A DNA stretch of 64,000 nucleotides, from the NCBI GenBank assembly GCA_905221615.1, contig CAJNDT010000502.1, forward strand, positions 1,195,237 to 1,259,236, read 5' to 3'. The notes under the pieces were generated by a model, which worked only from the letters and a program-made list of their open reading frames with translations, was not told the DNA's origin and did not search any database. Position 1 is the first letter of the stretch. The number at the start of each line of letters is the position of its first letter. Positions 34,375-44,782 of the stretch are shown here, piece after piece. Source of the DNA: Symbiodinium sp. CCMP2592. Taxonomy: Eukaryota > Sar > Dinophyceae > Suessiales > Symbiodiniaceae. The translations under genes were made by a program, and so were the position numbers.

Positions 34375-34446
34375 CAAAGTTAGGGTCCCTTTTTGGGTCC
34401 AATATTTCGGGTACCCAAAAAGGGACTATAATTTTGAGAACTACCC
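34375..34446. mobile_element. Palindromic element family A, copy 5 (short)
   Basis: 72 bp with arms GGGTGGTTGTCAAAGTTAGG and ATTTTGAGAACTACCC. The core is shortened. Perfect direct repeats AACT at 34371-34374 and 34447-34450. Confidence 0.9.
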
Positions 34447-34714
34447 AACTAGGTATGGGGCCTTGGGACATTTGATATTTGCTCTTATTGGGCTTAAGAG
34501 GATCTTACCTACTACTATTTTCAAAGGCCTTAAAAGCACCTCCTAGATAAAGTGAGCACGGCTCGTGTTTGTTTTTTCGCATGAGGGGCGCCGACCCCTA
34601 AACCCTAAACCTCTAAACCCTAAACCCCTAAACCCGGCATGGCAGGACACACATGACCTTTACCCAGGCTACCGTGCAGCTTGGTTGCTTTAGCAGGGCG
34701 GTCCGTGTTCTGGG

Positions 34715-34870
34715 GAGTGCGTTTAGGCTTTAGGGGTTTAAGGTATAGGGTTCAGGTTTTAGGATTTTCAGGTATGGGGTTTTTAGGGGTTTAAGGTATA
34801 GGGTTCAGGTTTTGGGATTTTAAGGTATGGGGGTTTTCAGGTGTTTAAGGCATAGGGTTTTAGTTTAGGG
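34715..34870. repeat. ~60-bp tandem units of TTTAGGG/GGTATAGGG variants
   Basis: GGGGTTTAAGGTATAGGGTT followed by CAGGTTTT(A/G)GGATTTT occurs twice, with a third diverged unit. Confidence 0.75.
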
Positions 34871-35732
34871 CTCTGGGATTCGGATCGTAAACCTTGTCGT
34901 GTGAGTCTGGTGCCACCCTCAGGTACTGCCTTCGCAAGGTCGTTGTACTAATTGAACCAGTAGCGCGCATGACACTGTTTTCCGAGAATCGTGCAAAAAA
35001 TCCATAAGCCCTAAACCCGCAACCCGAAACCCTTTAAAACCCTTTAAACCCCAAGCCCCTATAAGCCCTGCAAGCCCTGTAAGCCCTATAAGCCATGAAC
35101 CAGAGAAATCCTGAACCCTAAACCCTACCTAGAAGCGGTTCAGCCTAATGTTCTCTTTGCTACTACGCTCCTGTATGCAAGGCACTGCACATGAGGTGGT
35201 GGTAGTTTCAGGGCCTCGTCGAAGTACCGTAAGTTCGGCCCGTTTCTTATAGTCTTAGTGCAGCAGCGGAGAATCAAGCTGTTTAGGGCGAAAGCAGCAA
35301 GTCTCAAAGCCCGAAGCAATCTCTTGAATGTGCGTGACTGCAGACACATGGGGCTCTTTTGCACCAAGCAAGTTACTGATAGTCTCCACTTGTTGTCTCA
35401 TGACTCTTCATCCTTGTCAACTGCAATCCAAACTCTGATTCAAAGGCTCCCCCCAAGAGCTCCGCAAAAGATGGTACGCGCTGTATCTCATGGCCACCCA
35501 GCCGTAGCTCAGAATGCTAAATCCTGAATACTCTGTACCCGAAATACCCCCAAACCTCCAATAAACCCTAAAACCCCAACCCGTTCTGAAAGCAAAGCCC
35601 GTCTTAAGCCCTAAACCCTAATCCGTCCAACACCTAAACCCTATAAATGTCCTAAACACCGTCAAACCCGAAAGCTGAGGAACAAGAACCAACAAGATGC
35701 CAGGGCCCTGGCGAGGGTCTGCAGTTTCGCCC
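34871..35732. other. Gene-free stretch
   Basis: Degenerate CCCTATAAGCC words at 35025-35100 and short CCCTAAACC patches at 35115-35130 and 35555-35645. The 89-codon frame at 35258-35527 has no recognisable domain. Confidence 0.4.
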
Positions 35733-35838
35733 CCAAGGGTCCAAAGGACCCAATAATAAGGTCTTTGGGTTTAGGATAGTAGTTATGTGGGTTTATATTT
35801 GGGAGAGCATATGATTATGAGGTACATGGACCCTTTCG
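35733..35838. mobile_element. Palindromic element family L, copy 2
   Basis: CCAAGGGTCCAAAGGACCCA at the left and GGTACATGGACCCTTTCGG at the right. The core GGATAGTAGTTATGTGGGTT matches copy 1. Confidence 0.7.
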
Positions 35839-35839
35839 G

Positions 35840-35950
35840 GTTTGGTGTTCAGGGTTTGGGGTTTTTGGGGGTTTAGGGTTTTCGGTTTGGCGTTTAGGGT
35901 TTGGGGTCTTGGGTTCGGGGTTCAGGGTTTACAGTTTCGGGTTTAGGGTA
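35840..35950. repeat. TTTAGGG array, degenerate
   Basis: TTCAGGG, TTTGGGG and TTTAGGG variants. Confidence 0.7.
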
Positions 35951-36042
35951 ACAACAGGAACGAGGTGCAAACTTAGGTGCTTGTAGTCTCGATGCTGGTT
36001 TCACCAGTGCAGCCAGGCTGATCTGTCCGCGGAGAAGCATGT

Positions 36043-36540
36043 GGGGGTTTCCGAAAATAGGGGACCCCAATATAGTACCCTAACTAGTAGGATCCTTATT
36101 ATAAGGACCCCAATCTGTGGCCCGCTCCACTTTTGGTCTAGTCAGGCGCAGGTGATGCCTTACCTGGCGGCTCTCGCAAGCCAGATCTTCGCCATCCCGC
36201 CATCCACGGCGGCCCTGGAAAGATTGTTTTCCGCTGCGGGGCGGGCCATTGGCCGCAGAAGGCCACGTCTCACATCAAAGCGGGCTTCCGCCATGATCTT
36301 TGGCCACGCTAATGTAGTGAATAACATAAGCCATCGTACATGCCAGCGAACTGGGTGAAGGTGGCCTGTCTGCCTTTTTCTTCTCAGGACGTGCCGGCAT
36401 ATTTGCAACTCTGCCAGCGAGATTGACTCACAGGGACAAGTGCTTTTACAAGGTACTAATCAGAAGATTTTTTGCAGCCTGTGGCCGGACGCTCAGCGGC
36501 AAACATGTCTTTAAGGCACCCCTAATTTTCAGAAACTCCC
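36043..36540 (+). mobile_element. Enlarged family B element carrying a hAT transposase remnant
   Basis: The left end (GGGGGTTTCCGAAAATAGGG through AGGATCCTTATTATAAGGAC) and right end (AAGGCACCCCTAATTTTCAG...AAACTCCC) are those of family B. About 400 bp are present where short copies have a few bases. The direct repeat ATGT lies at 36039-36042 and 36541-36544. The internal segment encodes a hAT-type dimerisation region. Either it is an internal part of a longer parental element that survives here, or it is a separate piece captured inside. Confidence 0.75.
36120..36358 (+). pseudogene. hAT-family transposase, C-terminal dimerisation region only
   Basis: In the frame running to the stop at 36358, residues encoded at about 36161-36316 read as a hAT C-terminal dimerisation domain (Pfam family Dimer_Tnp_hAT). 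The pattern is YLAALASQIFAIPPSTAALE followed by RLFSAAGRAIGRRRPRLTSK. The hallmarks are the aliphatic-IP-S/T-S/T-A-ERxFSxAG core and the following R-x-R-L. Full hAT transposases are roughly 600-700 residues; only about the last 70 are left. The RNase H-like catalytic core, the DNA-binding zinc finger and any start codon are missing. The frame enters from family B left-end sequence, so it has no natural N terminus. The stop comes soon after the domain, as is usual for hAT proteins. Confidence 0.8.
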
Positions 36541-36831
36541 ATGTTTGCGCCGGAGGGGGGTTAAAGCTCTTCGATTTGAAGCCCAAGGGTGGAAGAGCGC
36601 ATCCCCAACTCCAATACCCTATCTGCATAGCTTACCCAGAGGCCCCACAGTAGTTCCTTTTTGGGATTACCTTCTTGGACTCTATATACGAACCCCTAAA
36701 AGGAGCTACTTTGGGGCCTTTGGGTGGGCACCAAGTCCAAAAAGTTAAGCTGAAGACTAACGAGGGACCGATCTTGATCAGGGTGCAGGCTCTGCGCACC
36801 CAAACCCGGAGCCTACCACTACGGTTGATGA
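36541..36831. other. Gene-free stretch with a short hairpin
   Basis: AGTAGTTCCTTTTTGGGATT and CCCCTAAAAGGAGCTACT at 36650-36708 form a K-like hairpin. Confidence 0.45.
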
Positions 36832-36923
36832 TCTAAATCCTGCATGACCCATAACAAGGAATATACCATAATTCCCGTAGTTTAGGATCCTTAAGGTAAT
36901 GCAGGATTTATATCATCAACCAC
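36832..36923. mobile_element. Palindromic element family D, copy 5 (reverse orientation)
   Basis: CGGTTGATGATCTAAATCCT at the left, with TA before it. The right arm ATTTATATCATCAACCAC is followed by TA. Confidence 0.8.
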
Positions 36924-36984
36924 TAGATATGCTTCGCTACATCTTGCAGCATCAACCCTGAGACACTAAACCTTACTGCTCTAA

Positions 36985-37090
36985 GCCCTTAAACCTAAAC
37001 CCTAAACCCTAAACCCTAAACCCTAACACCCTAACACCCTAACACCCTAAACCCTAAACCCTAACACCCTAACACCCTAACACCCTGAGC
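36985..37090. repeat. CCCTAAA and CCCTAACA arrays
   Basis: CCCTAAA units alternate with six CCCTAACA units, a regular variant not seen elsewhere in the window. Confidence 0.85.
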
Positions 37091-37611
37091 CTTGAAGCCC
37101 TGGGGTCCTCTCAACCCTAAAGTATCTTGAAGGAAGTTTTGGGGGGAACCCTTAAAGGAACCCTCAAAGCAAGCCCGATAGATCCCTTTAAGGGAACCCC
37201 AGCCCCAGGCCAAGGTGGGTTTAGGAGTACAGGGTTCAGGGGTTTGGGGGTTTAGGGTTTATTCTTTAAGGGGTCCATAATGAGATCTATAAGGGATCCA
37301 TAAGGGTTTTGGGCTAGGTAGTAGGGTTTCAGGGTGTAGAGTTTCGGGGTTTAGGGCTTAGGATTTAGAGCTCTGGACAAGCCCAGACCTCCGGAAAAAT
37401 CTAGAAAGTAGATCACCTAATTTGGGGCCCTATACTACTAAGGGTACTTTACAGGAACCCCCCCATTAAGGGGATCTCCCTTTTTGGATCCTTTTGGGGG
37501 GTCTGGAAGGCTTTCAGAGACATCATGATGAAAGCGCGACGCAAGCGGCTGGGCTTGCCTGCAGAGGCCAGGGTTCGGGCCATGGGAGGCTTAAGAGCTG
37601 AGGACTCAGTT
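37091..37611. other. Gene-free stretch with CCTTTAAAGG words
   Basis: AAGGAACCCT/GGGATC words at 37145-37190 and 37265-37310 and TTTAGGG variants between them. Confidence 0.45.
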
Positions 37612-37717
37612 GGGAGTTTCCCCAAAATTAGGGGCTACCTTATTTTGGGGGTCCTTATAGTAAGGATCCTACTATTTAGGGTACCATATTAGGATCCCCG
37701 ATTTTCGGAAACTCCCC
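37612..37717. mobile_element. Palindromic element family B, copy 6 (reverse orientation)
   Basis: GGGAGTTTCCCCAAAATTAG at the left and GATTTTCGGAAACTCCCC at the right. AGTT lies at 37608-37611 and 37718-37721. Confidence 0.9.
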
Positions 37718-37721
37718 AGTT

Positions 37722-38909
37722 GAAGGGCTCTTTGGAGTAAAGGGTTCCATAACCGAGGCGCCAATCAAGGTTCTATTGTTGTCTATTTTGTTGTATTCTG
37801 GGGTTTGGGGATTTTGGCCTATATTGCTATTGTTCGCGCGATGAGTCTGATGTCTCAGTATGTTACCGTCAACTGTATAGTGAGGCACCGGGCAACATGC
37901 AGAGAACGATTTGTTTTGTTCTGACTCGGCATGATTGTTGTTGACAGGACTGTTAGCTAGCTTCTTTCTGACTATGCCTACCGGTAGCAGGCACTTGGCA
38001 GTGACTGTGCTGTAGTAGCTTAGTAGCCGTAGAAGTGGGCTGTTGCATGGTGCCAGGCGCCAGGCAGTGTCGAGATCAACGATCCGTTCGACGATTGAAC
38101 CTGTACAGGAAGAGCAGCAGAGATTCCAAATGACCCCTGAGTTAAGCCTTATCATTAACTTATAGAGGGGGCCTTAACATGATCTACGGTACATTCCTTA
38201 ATGACGGGGTTTCTGGAGCCTTTGGGAACAGCACAGCCTCAAAAAAAGGGCTTGGCTCATCGGCGTGAAGTGGAACTCAGTGGTGGAGCAGGTCTCCTTT
38301 AACCTTGTTTGGGTACTCTCGCCCCTGTATAATCCAAAATGTCGAGGTTTCGGGCTGGACAAGTAATGATATCTAGGACTATGGTTATAAGTTTTGGGTC
38401 TACGTGAATGAAAAACACAGTCCTACGGCTTATGAATGTGCTGATAGGTTCGGTAGTAAGAAGCAACCTACGTCACATGCCATCAACGACGCACCAGGAG
38501 ACAGGTCCTGTTCAGATTTTGTGGATTCGGTTTGGGGACTCACTTTGACCGTGGGAGCTGTTCAGCTTTCAGGATGGGGTGAGATGCAGAGGCACTTCCT
38601 AGTTAGGGACGAGAGCTGGCTCGAGGAGGCAGTGATTTCCGAAATGCATCTTCAGATGCAACAGTCATCACCAGCAAAGGCATCGTGGTATCAGTGATTT
38701 TGAACATCACCAAGGATAACTAACTGTACTATGACAGAAATCATTGGTGCCCTGGTCGCTCTTGTGATGGCACGGACTGCTGAGCTCAAGCTGGTGCCAC
38801 TATACACGACGATAGGAAGGTGCTCATCGAATCGAAGCAGGTGATCTGAGGCTGGGACACCGCTCTGGGTAGTTTGATCTTGCGAAGGGCAAGGAGAGGC
38901 CTTCCGAAA
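37722..38909. other. Region upstream of the ureohydrolase gene
   Basis: No domain-bearing frame. A 97-codon frame at 38404-38697 is unrecognised. I could not find a 22-nt dinoflagellate spliced-leader relic, a TATA-like element of obvious relevance or any short exon upstream of the gene. Confidence 0.4.
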
Positions 38910-39857
38910 ATGACCAGGCCAGGCGATGCCCGTCTGGGCAGCATCGTGACGGACGGGCGTGATGGCACCTTCGTGATAATTGGCTTCCCCGCCGACGAAG
39001 GCTGCCTCCGCAACGGCGGCCGCCCGGGTGCAAACGGCGGCCCCGATGCTTTCCGCCGCTTCTTCCGCGGCATGGGCACTGTAGTCAACCCCGAGTACGA
39101 CGTGGACCTTCGCGACTACCTCACTGTCAGCGATGCCGGCAATGTGGCGGGCGACACGCTGGAGGACATGCATGCCGCCTTGCGCGAGGTTGTGGCGGAT
39201 GTGGTGCAGGGTGGTGGCATCCCCATCGTCATTGGCGGCGGCAACGACCAGTCGGCCCCCAATGGATTCGGGGCGCTGGACGGTCTACAGCGCAAGCACG
39301 GCGGCGGCGTGGCACCCCCATTGGCGATTGTCAACATCGATGCGCACCTGGACGTGCGCCCCTTGATGGACGACGGCCGACCGACAAGTGGCACCCCCTT
39401 CCGCCAGCTCTTGGAAAGCGGCCAAATAGGGCACGGAAACTTCACCGAGTTCGCTGCCCAGGGCAGCCAGTGCAGCGCTGATCACGCCGAATATGTACGC
39501 GACCGTGGCGGCCGCATCGTGTGGCTGTCGCAGCTCGACGGCGAAATCACTCCCAACATCTTCGACCAGGCCGTTCTTGGGCCGGCGGCGCGAAAGGCCT
39601 TCTTCCTAAGCTTCGACATCGACTCAATCCAGTCGTCGGACTGCCCAGGCGTGAGCTGCCCAGCGACGGTTGGCATCACGGCGGCGGACGCCATGGAAAT
39701 TTGCCGCCGGTGTGGTGCACACGACGGGCTCACTGTGGTCGATTTCAGCGAGCTCAATCCCGTGGTGGAGGACTACCGCACGCCACGGCTCGTGGTGAAC
39801 CTCGTGTACAGCCTCTTGCTCGGCTACGCCCTCAAGCAGAAGGGCAAACGATCGTGA
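38910..39857 (+). CDS. Ureohydrolase (arginase/agmatinase/formimidoylglutamase) family protein
   Basis: A 315-residue protein from the ATG at 38910; the frame stays open another 12 codons upstream to a TTG. Members of this family hydrolyse C-N bonds in guanidino or formimino substrates using a binuclear manganese (sometimes nickel) centre. Motifs, numbered from the TTG-initiated 327-residue frame: GFPADEG (37-43), a GRPGANGGPDAFR substrate-loop stretch (49-61) typical of the formimidoylglutamase side, GGGNDQS (121-127), NIDAHLD (154-160) and SFDIDSIQSSDCPG (246-259). The metal-binding Asp156, His158, Asp160, Asp248 and Asp250 are present. The first ligand, His in GGDHS/GGGHE, is Asn124 here. 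Length and both termini fit a complete enzyme and no intron is needed. The sequence is GC-rich with GC-rich third positions, unlike its surroundings. The substrate cannot be told from the sequence; arginase proper is less likely than formimidoylglutamase or an uncharacterised relative. Confidence 0.9.
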   Translation: MTRPGDARLGSIVTDGRDGTFVIIGFPADEGCLRNGGRPGANGGPDAFRRFFRGMGTVVNPEYDVDLRDYLTVSDAGNVAGDTLEDMHAALREVVADVVQGGGIPIVIGGGNDQSAPNGFGALDGLQRKHGGGVAPPLAIVNIDAHLDVRPLMDDGRPTSGTPFRQLLESGQIGHGNFTEFAAQGSQCSADHAEYVRDRGGRIVWLSQLDGEITPNIFDQAVLGPAARKAFFLSFDIDSIQSSDCPGVSCPATVGITAADAMEICRRCGAHDGLTVVDFSELNPVVEDYRTPRLVVNLVYSLLLGYALKQKGKRS

Positions 39858-40917
39858 CATCGAACACGTGGACGTCGAAGGATGCGGATTGTGCGCCTGC
39901 TTGCTGGAGTTGAGCGAATTCGTAGCCCATAAGCTGGCCTGCATCAAAAAAAGCCCGTGTGGCACCAGTTACAGTACGTCCCTTGCAAGCTCTAACCTTG
40001 CACTCATGACGTTGGACTCAAGAAGCCCTGATGCCCGACAGCAACGGGACCGGGTCTTGCAAGTTGAGACAGCATGTATGCATGTATGTCTGTATGTATG
40101 TATATGTATGTATCTGTATATGTATCTGTATATGTATATGTATATGTATATGTATACAAACACACATGCAATTACATGCAGGATTTATGGAGGGTTGGTT
40201 TTGGGCTTTGGGCTTTAGGGCTTTTTTGAGGCTTAAGTGTCAGTGTACACATTCCTGCCCGCAGCACGCAAGACCGCCGAATAAAGGGCCTGGATTGCAA
40301 AGGCCAGTGGTCAGCCGGCAACAGAAAAACCACCAGAACACAGCCGCTGCTCCGTGAGAGCCATTTGAGAAGTCAGCTGGCTCGTTCTGGATTTCACCCT
40401 TGTCGTTGGGTCCCGGCTTATAGACCGTACACTGGCCCTCCTCCCCCGCATGTTGAGGGCACGATCACTATGAATAGCAACTGTCAGGATGATCATGACA
40501 TGATATATTGAGGAGCGTGGCAAAGCAAGCACATTCAAAGAATCGCATCCTCAAGCCATAATTTGCTTCACAAGTGCCAGCGCCTGCCTTGCCCAAGATG
40601 ATGTGCGCCGGCTGGAGGCGGGACCGAGATGTGGATCTCTAAGGTCTCTATCGGTTCCACTTCGCCCACGAACCCTAAGAGCCTTACCCGCAAGCTTCCT
40701 TTTGTGTCAGCTAGAAGACTCTCTTGTGAATTACCTTCAACCCCCAATTCCAGAAGCCTACTAACTTAACCTCAAACTGGCACGTTCAAGGGCTGCAGCG
40801 ATTAAAAATCCGTCCAGGTTTAGAGGTTCGGATTTAAACTACTATGTTCAAGAGCTGCGGAGCTGGATCTCCAAAACCCAATCAAAAAAAGGTTTAGAGC
40901 TTTGGCATGATACTATA
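39858..40917. other. Downstream gene-free stretch with (TATG)n microsatellite
   Basis: GTATG/TATATG repeats at 40075-40156. Coding-like G+C falls off soon after the stop at 39857. No polyadenylation signal of the animal/plant AATAAA type lies within 100 bp, as expected in dinoflagellates, although an AATAAA is present at 40279. Confidence 0.5.
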
Positions 40918-41005
40918 GGGGCTTCAAGAATTACCAATGCTATTTCGCGGGTTCCTTCTTGTAAGTATAATAATGGGCCCCAAGAGCCTATAGTCTAATT
41001 ATGTT
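40918..41005. mobile_element. Palindromic element family F, copy 6 (right end decayed)
   Basis: GGGGCTTCAAGAATTACC preceded by TA, then core AATGCTATTTCG and AATAATGGGCCCCAAG. The right arm has decayed to GTCTAATTATG. Confidence 0.7.
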
Positions 41006-41900
41006 TCGATTTCAATGGTTGCGCAGCCAGAAGGAAGGCCACAAACGGCAGCAGGGGTGTTGCGTCTCGTCCTGGGACTGGGAGGAGCCCAGTACCCCTT
41101 ACTTCGGCGCGGTTTGCTGGTGCCCAGAATTTCCTGTAAATATTCCTGAATGAAGGAATATACCTTAAGCCTCAATTATTAGGGATCCGATTCTAATTGA
41201 AAGGTTAGATTCCTAAATTTAGGGGTTTTGGAAGGTCTGTGTAAATAGGGCTTCATCTGGGCTTGAGGGTTTTGGGGCTTCAAGCCATATCAACTCAATG
41301 AAGCTACGGCTGTCGTCGAAGATTCCTGACTTCAGCGGAGTTGGGCTATCTGAGTGTGGGGTTGCATGGAATGGGAAGCTTTACAGACACTTATTTCGTT
41401 GAGGTCCTCGACAATGAAGATCTAGTAGCAAAAGAGCTTACATCTTCCCGTTGAAACCTTTGAAACTCTATCAAAAAACGTTTAAAAGCTTAGAATCCGA
41501 ACAAAGCCTAGTCCATCGTAGGTTGAGCTTGGATCCTCCTTCTGCTCGAGAAATCTAACTAGGGCTTTCAAGTTGGTCTGTGCCGAAGAAAGTCTTTGCG
41601 ACTTTACCCGAAGTGCGGCAGTTTCGTTAATAACATACAGCTAAGGGGTCCAAGTACTCCTTTTTGTTAGGACTTTGGGCCCTTCTTCGGTATGAAAAGC
41701 CGTGAAAAGCCATAATCTGGACCCTGCTGGTACGATATGGTTTCCAACCTTACAAATGCGGCTTCCCAAGAGCAATGCTCTTGGAATTGAGCTCTGGAAC
41801 GTAGCCCCAAACCAGTTGGCTGTCGATCCCAAACAAAGGCAGCCACCAAGTGCCCGAAGACAGGACAAACACTCCAACGCAATTCTCTGAACTCTACTGG
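41006..41900. other. Gene-free stretch
   Basis: A relative of family G spans ~41097-41250 (GCCCAGTACCCCTTA, AAGGAATATACCTTAAG). The opposing frames at 41641-42104 have no domain. Confidence 0.4.
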
Positions 41901-41904
41901 CACA

Positions 41905-42270
41905 CTAACACCCTCAACCCTACCCCCTAAAACCCTGAACCCCAACGACCCTAAACCCTGAAGCTTAAATCCGGATAATCCTATACCCCGAACCCTAAAC
42001 CCTAAACCCCTAAACCCCAAACTCTGAACCAATTCTCTGAACCCTACACCCGAACGGCCCAAAACCCTAGGCCGCGAGGCTTGAACCCAAAACCTGCACC
42101 ACAAAGCCCTTCGCAGACTGTTGGAGCCAGAATGGAGGTAGTTTTCGTTGATTTACGGTTTAGGGCTTTGGGGTTTTGGGTTTAGGGTATCGGGTTTGTG
42201 GTTTAGGGCTTTCGGGTTTTGGTTGAGGGTTTTGGGTTTGGGGTTTAGGGCTTTAGGGTTTTAGCAAGAT
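41905..42270. repeat. CCCTAAA patch followed by an inverted TTTAGGG patch
   Basis: CCCTAAACCC variants at 41905-42080 are followed by GGTTTAGGGCTTTGGGGTTT variants at 42155-42270. The orientation switches within 80 bp. Confidence 0.75.
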
Positions 42271-42574
42271 GGAATCCGAAACATGAAAGTCGTGGATATC
42301 GATTTTTTGATGGTGGCCCTATGGTTTGAGGGTCATTACATATTACTACTACCATTATTACTATTCCTATCATTGCCTCATTGCCATTTATATTTTGCTT
42401 TGCCATTGTTTCCATTAGCACGAAATATCCCTGATTCCTTAAACAAGGTAACCCTTAACCATAAACCCTAACCCTTTCTCTGAAGTCCCCCAGATATTGG
42501 GCCCTGCTGGCTCTGCTGCTGCAGCCGGCCAGCGCTGACGGTGAGCTCGTGACTCGCGGGCACAGAAGGATTCT

Positions 42575-42680
42575 TAGGGTTTCGGGATTTAGGGGTGTTG
42601 TTGGTTGGGGGGTTTAGGGTTTAGAGGTTTGGGGTTTAGGAGTTTAGGGGTTTAGGGTTTGGGGGTTTAGGGTTTCTATC
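42575..42680. repeat. TTTAGGG array, degenerate
   Basis: GGGTTTAGGGTTTAGAGGTT and GGGGTTTAGGAG units. Confidence 0.75.
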
Positions 42681-43840
42681 AGATTTTTCAAGGACTCTAC
42701 AGGTCTCACGGTGTTTCGGATTCAGGGGCAGATGCCGGCTACAGAAAGCTAGAGCGCCTTATTTAGAGGTCGCTTTAACAATGACCGTACTTCTTACGTA
42801 TTCCTAGATCAAAACTCCCAGATGGGTCGCGGTGCGGTGTGGTCTGCGAGTTCGGATTTAGACATCCCTTCGCGCGAGTTCTTGCGACTCGGGGTGTCCT
42901 CATGGCATCAAAGTTTCTGAGATGGGTTTTAGGAGGACTGAACATCTACCGCGGTGTTTCCACTTTGGGTTGAATCAAAACCTGCAGCCTACAAGAGCTT
43001 TTGGACCAACACATCACAGGCCACTACAGAGGCCGAGACAGCTGCCACTACTACTTCTTCGGGCTTCTTATACCAGGCTGACGCTATAGCCTACCCCTCC
43101 AAAAACCCCTGTTCTAAATAATTTAGACCCTTGCGTGTCCTTCTCACCTGGTGCACGGGGGGCATGGAGCTGCCCGAACGTCACTAGATATTGGTTGACC
43201 TCCCACGAGAGTGACGCTACGACCCGTATAAACCTCTGTTAAGTCCCTTATAGACCTCTTTTATGTCCCTTATTATAGACCTCGTATATGCCTGAAAAGC
43301 ACGCCCTTAAGCCCTTACCTTTTCGCAAGTACGCACGGTTATGACCGGTGGCTTCCTTTCTTTCAGTAAGCTAGAACATAGAATATACTATTACTAATGC
43401 GATTTCTGCTATTAGTAGCATCGTTATTGCTATGATTACCTTAAAAGTTTTTTGTAGTAGAGATACATGGAGAACGCAATTCTAATCTTGAACGCCCCTG
43501 TATTGACCTTCCCCAGTCACCCGAAAAGTCGCAAACAACAATTAAAAAGACACCAAAGCCCCTCCATTAGCAATATACCTAGAGGGATCCTTACTATGAT
43601 TTAAAGCACATTCTGTAATTGTGCCGTTCTTGGCTGGGAACACCGAGACCTCAAATTCGATATCCGGACTCAATCCCTGGGGCTCCAAATAGCCCAAAGT
43701 AGACAGTATCTGTAGACTTTAAACCCTAAAGTAGGTACTATTTGTATATTTGGAGCCCTAGGGAATGCAACTCCAGGCAACCACCACCACGCGCCTCGAC
43801 TGCATGCCTAGCTGCTGGGGACCCAGGCACGGGCAGAATC
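42681..43840. other. Gene-free stretch with a small hairpin
   Basis: CCCTGGGGCTCCAAATA and TATTTGGAGCCCTAGGG at 43676-43765 form an inverted repeat around AGTAGACAGTATCTG. Three TTA(T/A)GTCCCTTATAGACCTC words lie at 43236-43285. Confidence 0.5.
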
Positions 43841-43844
43841 ACGT

Positions 43845-43943
43845 GGGTGGTTGGCAAAACTAGGGTCCCTTTTTTGGGTCCTCAATAAAATACGGATAAT
43901 ATCTAAGGTGCCCACAAAGGGACCACAATTTTGACAACTACCC
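43845..43943. mobile_element. Palindromic element family A, copy 6
   Basis: 99 bp with arms GGGTGGTTGGCAAAACTAGG and TTTTGACAACTACCC. ACGT occurs on both sides (43841-43844, 43944-43947). ACGT is itself palindromic, so it is weaker evidence for a target duplication. Confidence 0.85.
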
Positions 43944-44185
43944 ACGTGGATAAGAAGTTTCAGGTGGATGCGACCCTAAACCCTAAACTGGCGATGGGAA
44001 ACTGTGTGCGAGCAAGATTGTACCAATCGCGACAGTAACATTAGTACCGATGGTAAGACCGGAGGTCATCATATTACTAGTACTGACAAGACTGGTGCTA
44101 GTAGTAGCAGTAACAAAAGTATTAATTAGAGACAATTGAGATGACGATGTTTTTGTTGATGATGTAGAAGAGGATGAAAATGATG

Positions 44186-44294
44186 ATGAGGAGCAGGAGG
44201 AGGAGGAGGAGGAGGAGGAGGAGGAGGAGGAGGAGGAGGAGGGGGAGGGGGAGGGGGAGGAGGAGGAGGAGGAGGAGGAGGAGGAGGAGGAGGA
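44186..44294. repeat. (GGA)n microsatellite
   Basis: GGA trinucleotides with a short GGGGGA block. The Ser-, Pro- and Arg-rich frames on both strands are artefacts. Confidence 0.95.
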
Positions 44295-44479
44295 AGATGG
44301 ATATGACGACGTTGCCGCTGATGGTGCTGATGATGATGATGACGACGAGGATGATGGTGATGGTGATGGTGGGGAAGACGGTTTATAGTCATGTTGGGCG
44401 GGAGGCGATGATGGAGGTGGTTGCTGGGGATGATGACCCTTGCTTGTTGCTTTCCGTGCTGTCATGGTGGATGTAGCTA

Positions 44480-44782
44480 CTGCTGATGATATAAATCCTG
44501 CATTACCCTAAGGACCCTAAACTATGGGAATACTGGTATATTCCTCATTATGATGTAATGCAGGATTTATTAGAAGGGGCCCCCACCCTGTAATAGTGGT
44601 ATCATAGGAATATAATAGGGCCTTAATATAATCCTTGTAGTCACTATTACAGGGTGGGGGCCCCTTTACTAAATGATTTATATCCCTAAACCCTAAAACC
44701 CTATAGATCCCTTAAAAGGAACCCCTTAAAGGTACCCCTATAGAGCCCTTTAAAGGAACCCCAGGATTTATATCATCAGCAG
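44480..44782. mobile_element. Palindromic element family D, copy 6, split by family E
   Basis: CTGCTGATGATATAAATCCT at the left and GGATTTATATCATCAGCAG at the right, TA on both sides. The core (GACCCTAAACTATGGGAATA...TAATGCAGGATTTAT) is complete. The extra ~200 bp after it contain family E and AAGGAACCCC words. Confidence 0.8.
44571..44672. mobile_element. Palindromic element family E, copy 1 (nested)
   Basis: GGGGCCCCCACCCTGTAATA at the left and TATTACAGGGTGGGGGCCCC at the right are exact inverses, with TAATAGGGCCTTAATAT in the core. Confidence 0.85.

Noticed and set aside
38691-39965. Minus-strand frames opposite the ureohydrolase gene
   Set aside because: They are shadows caused by high GC at third positions.
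43983-44476. Frames of 88-160 codons rich in Ser, Pro or Arg
   Set aside because: They are produced by the (GGA)n tract on both strands.
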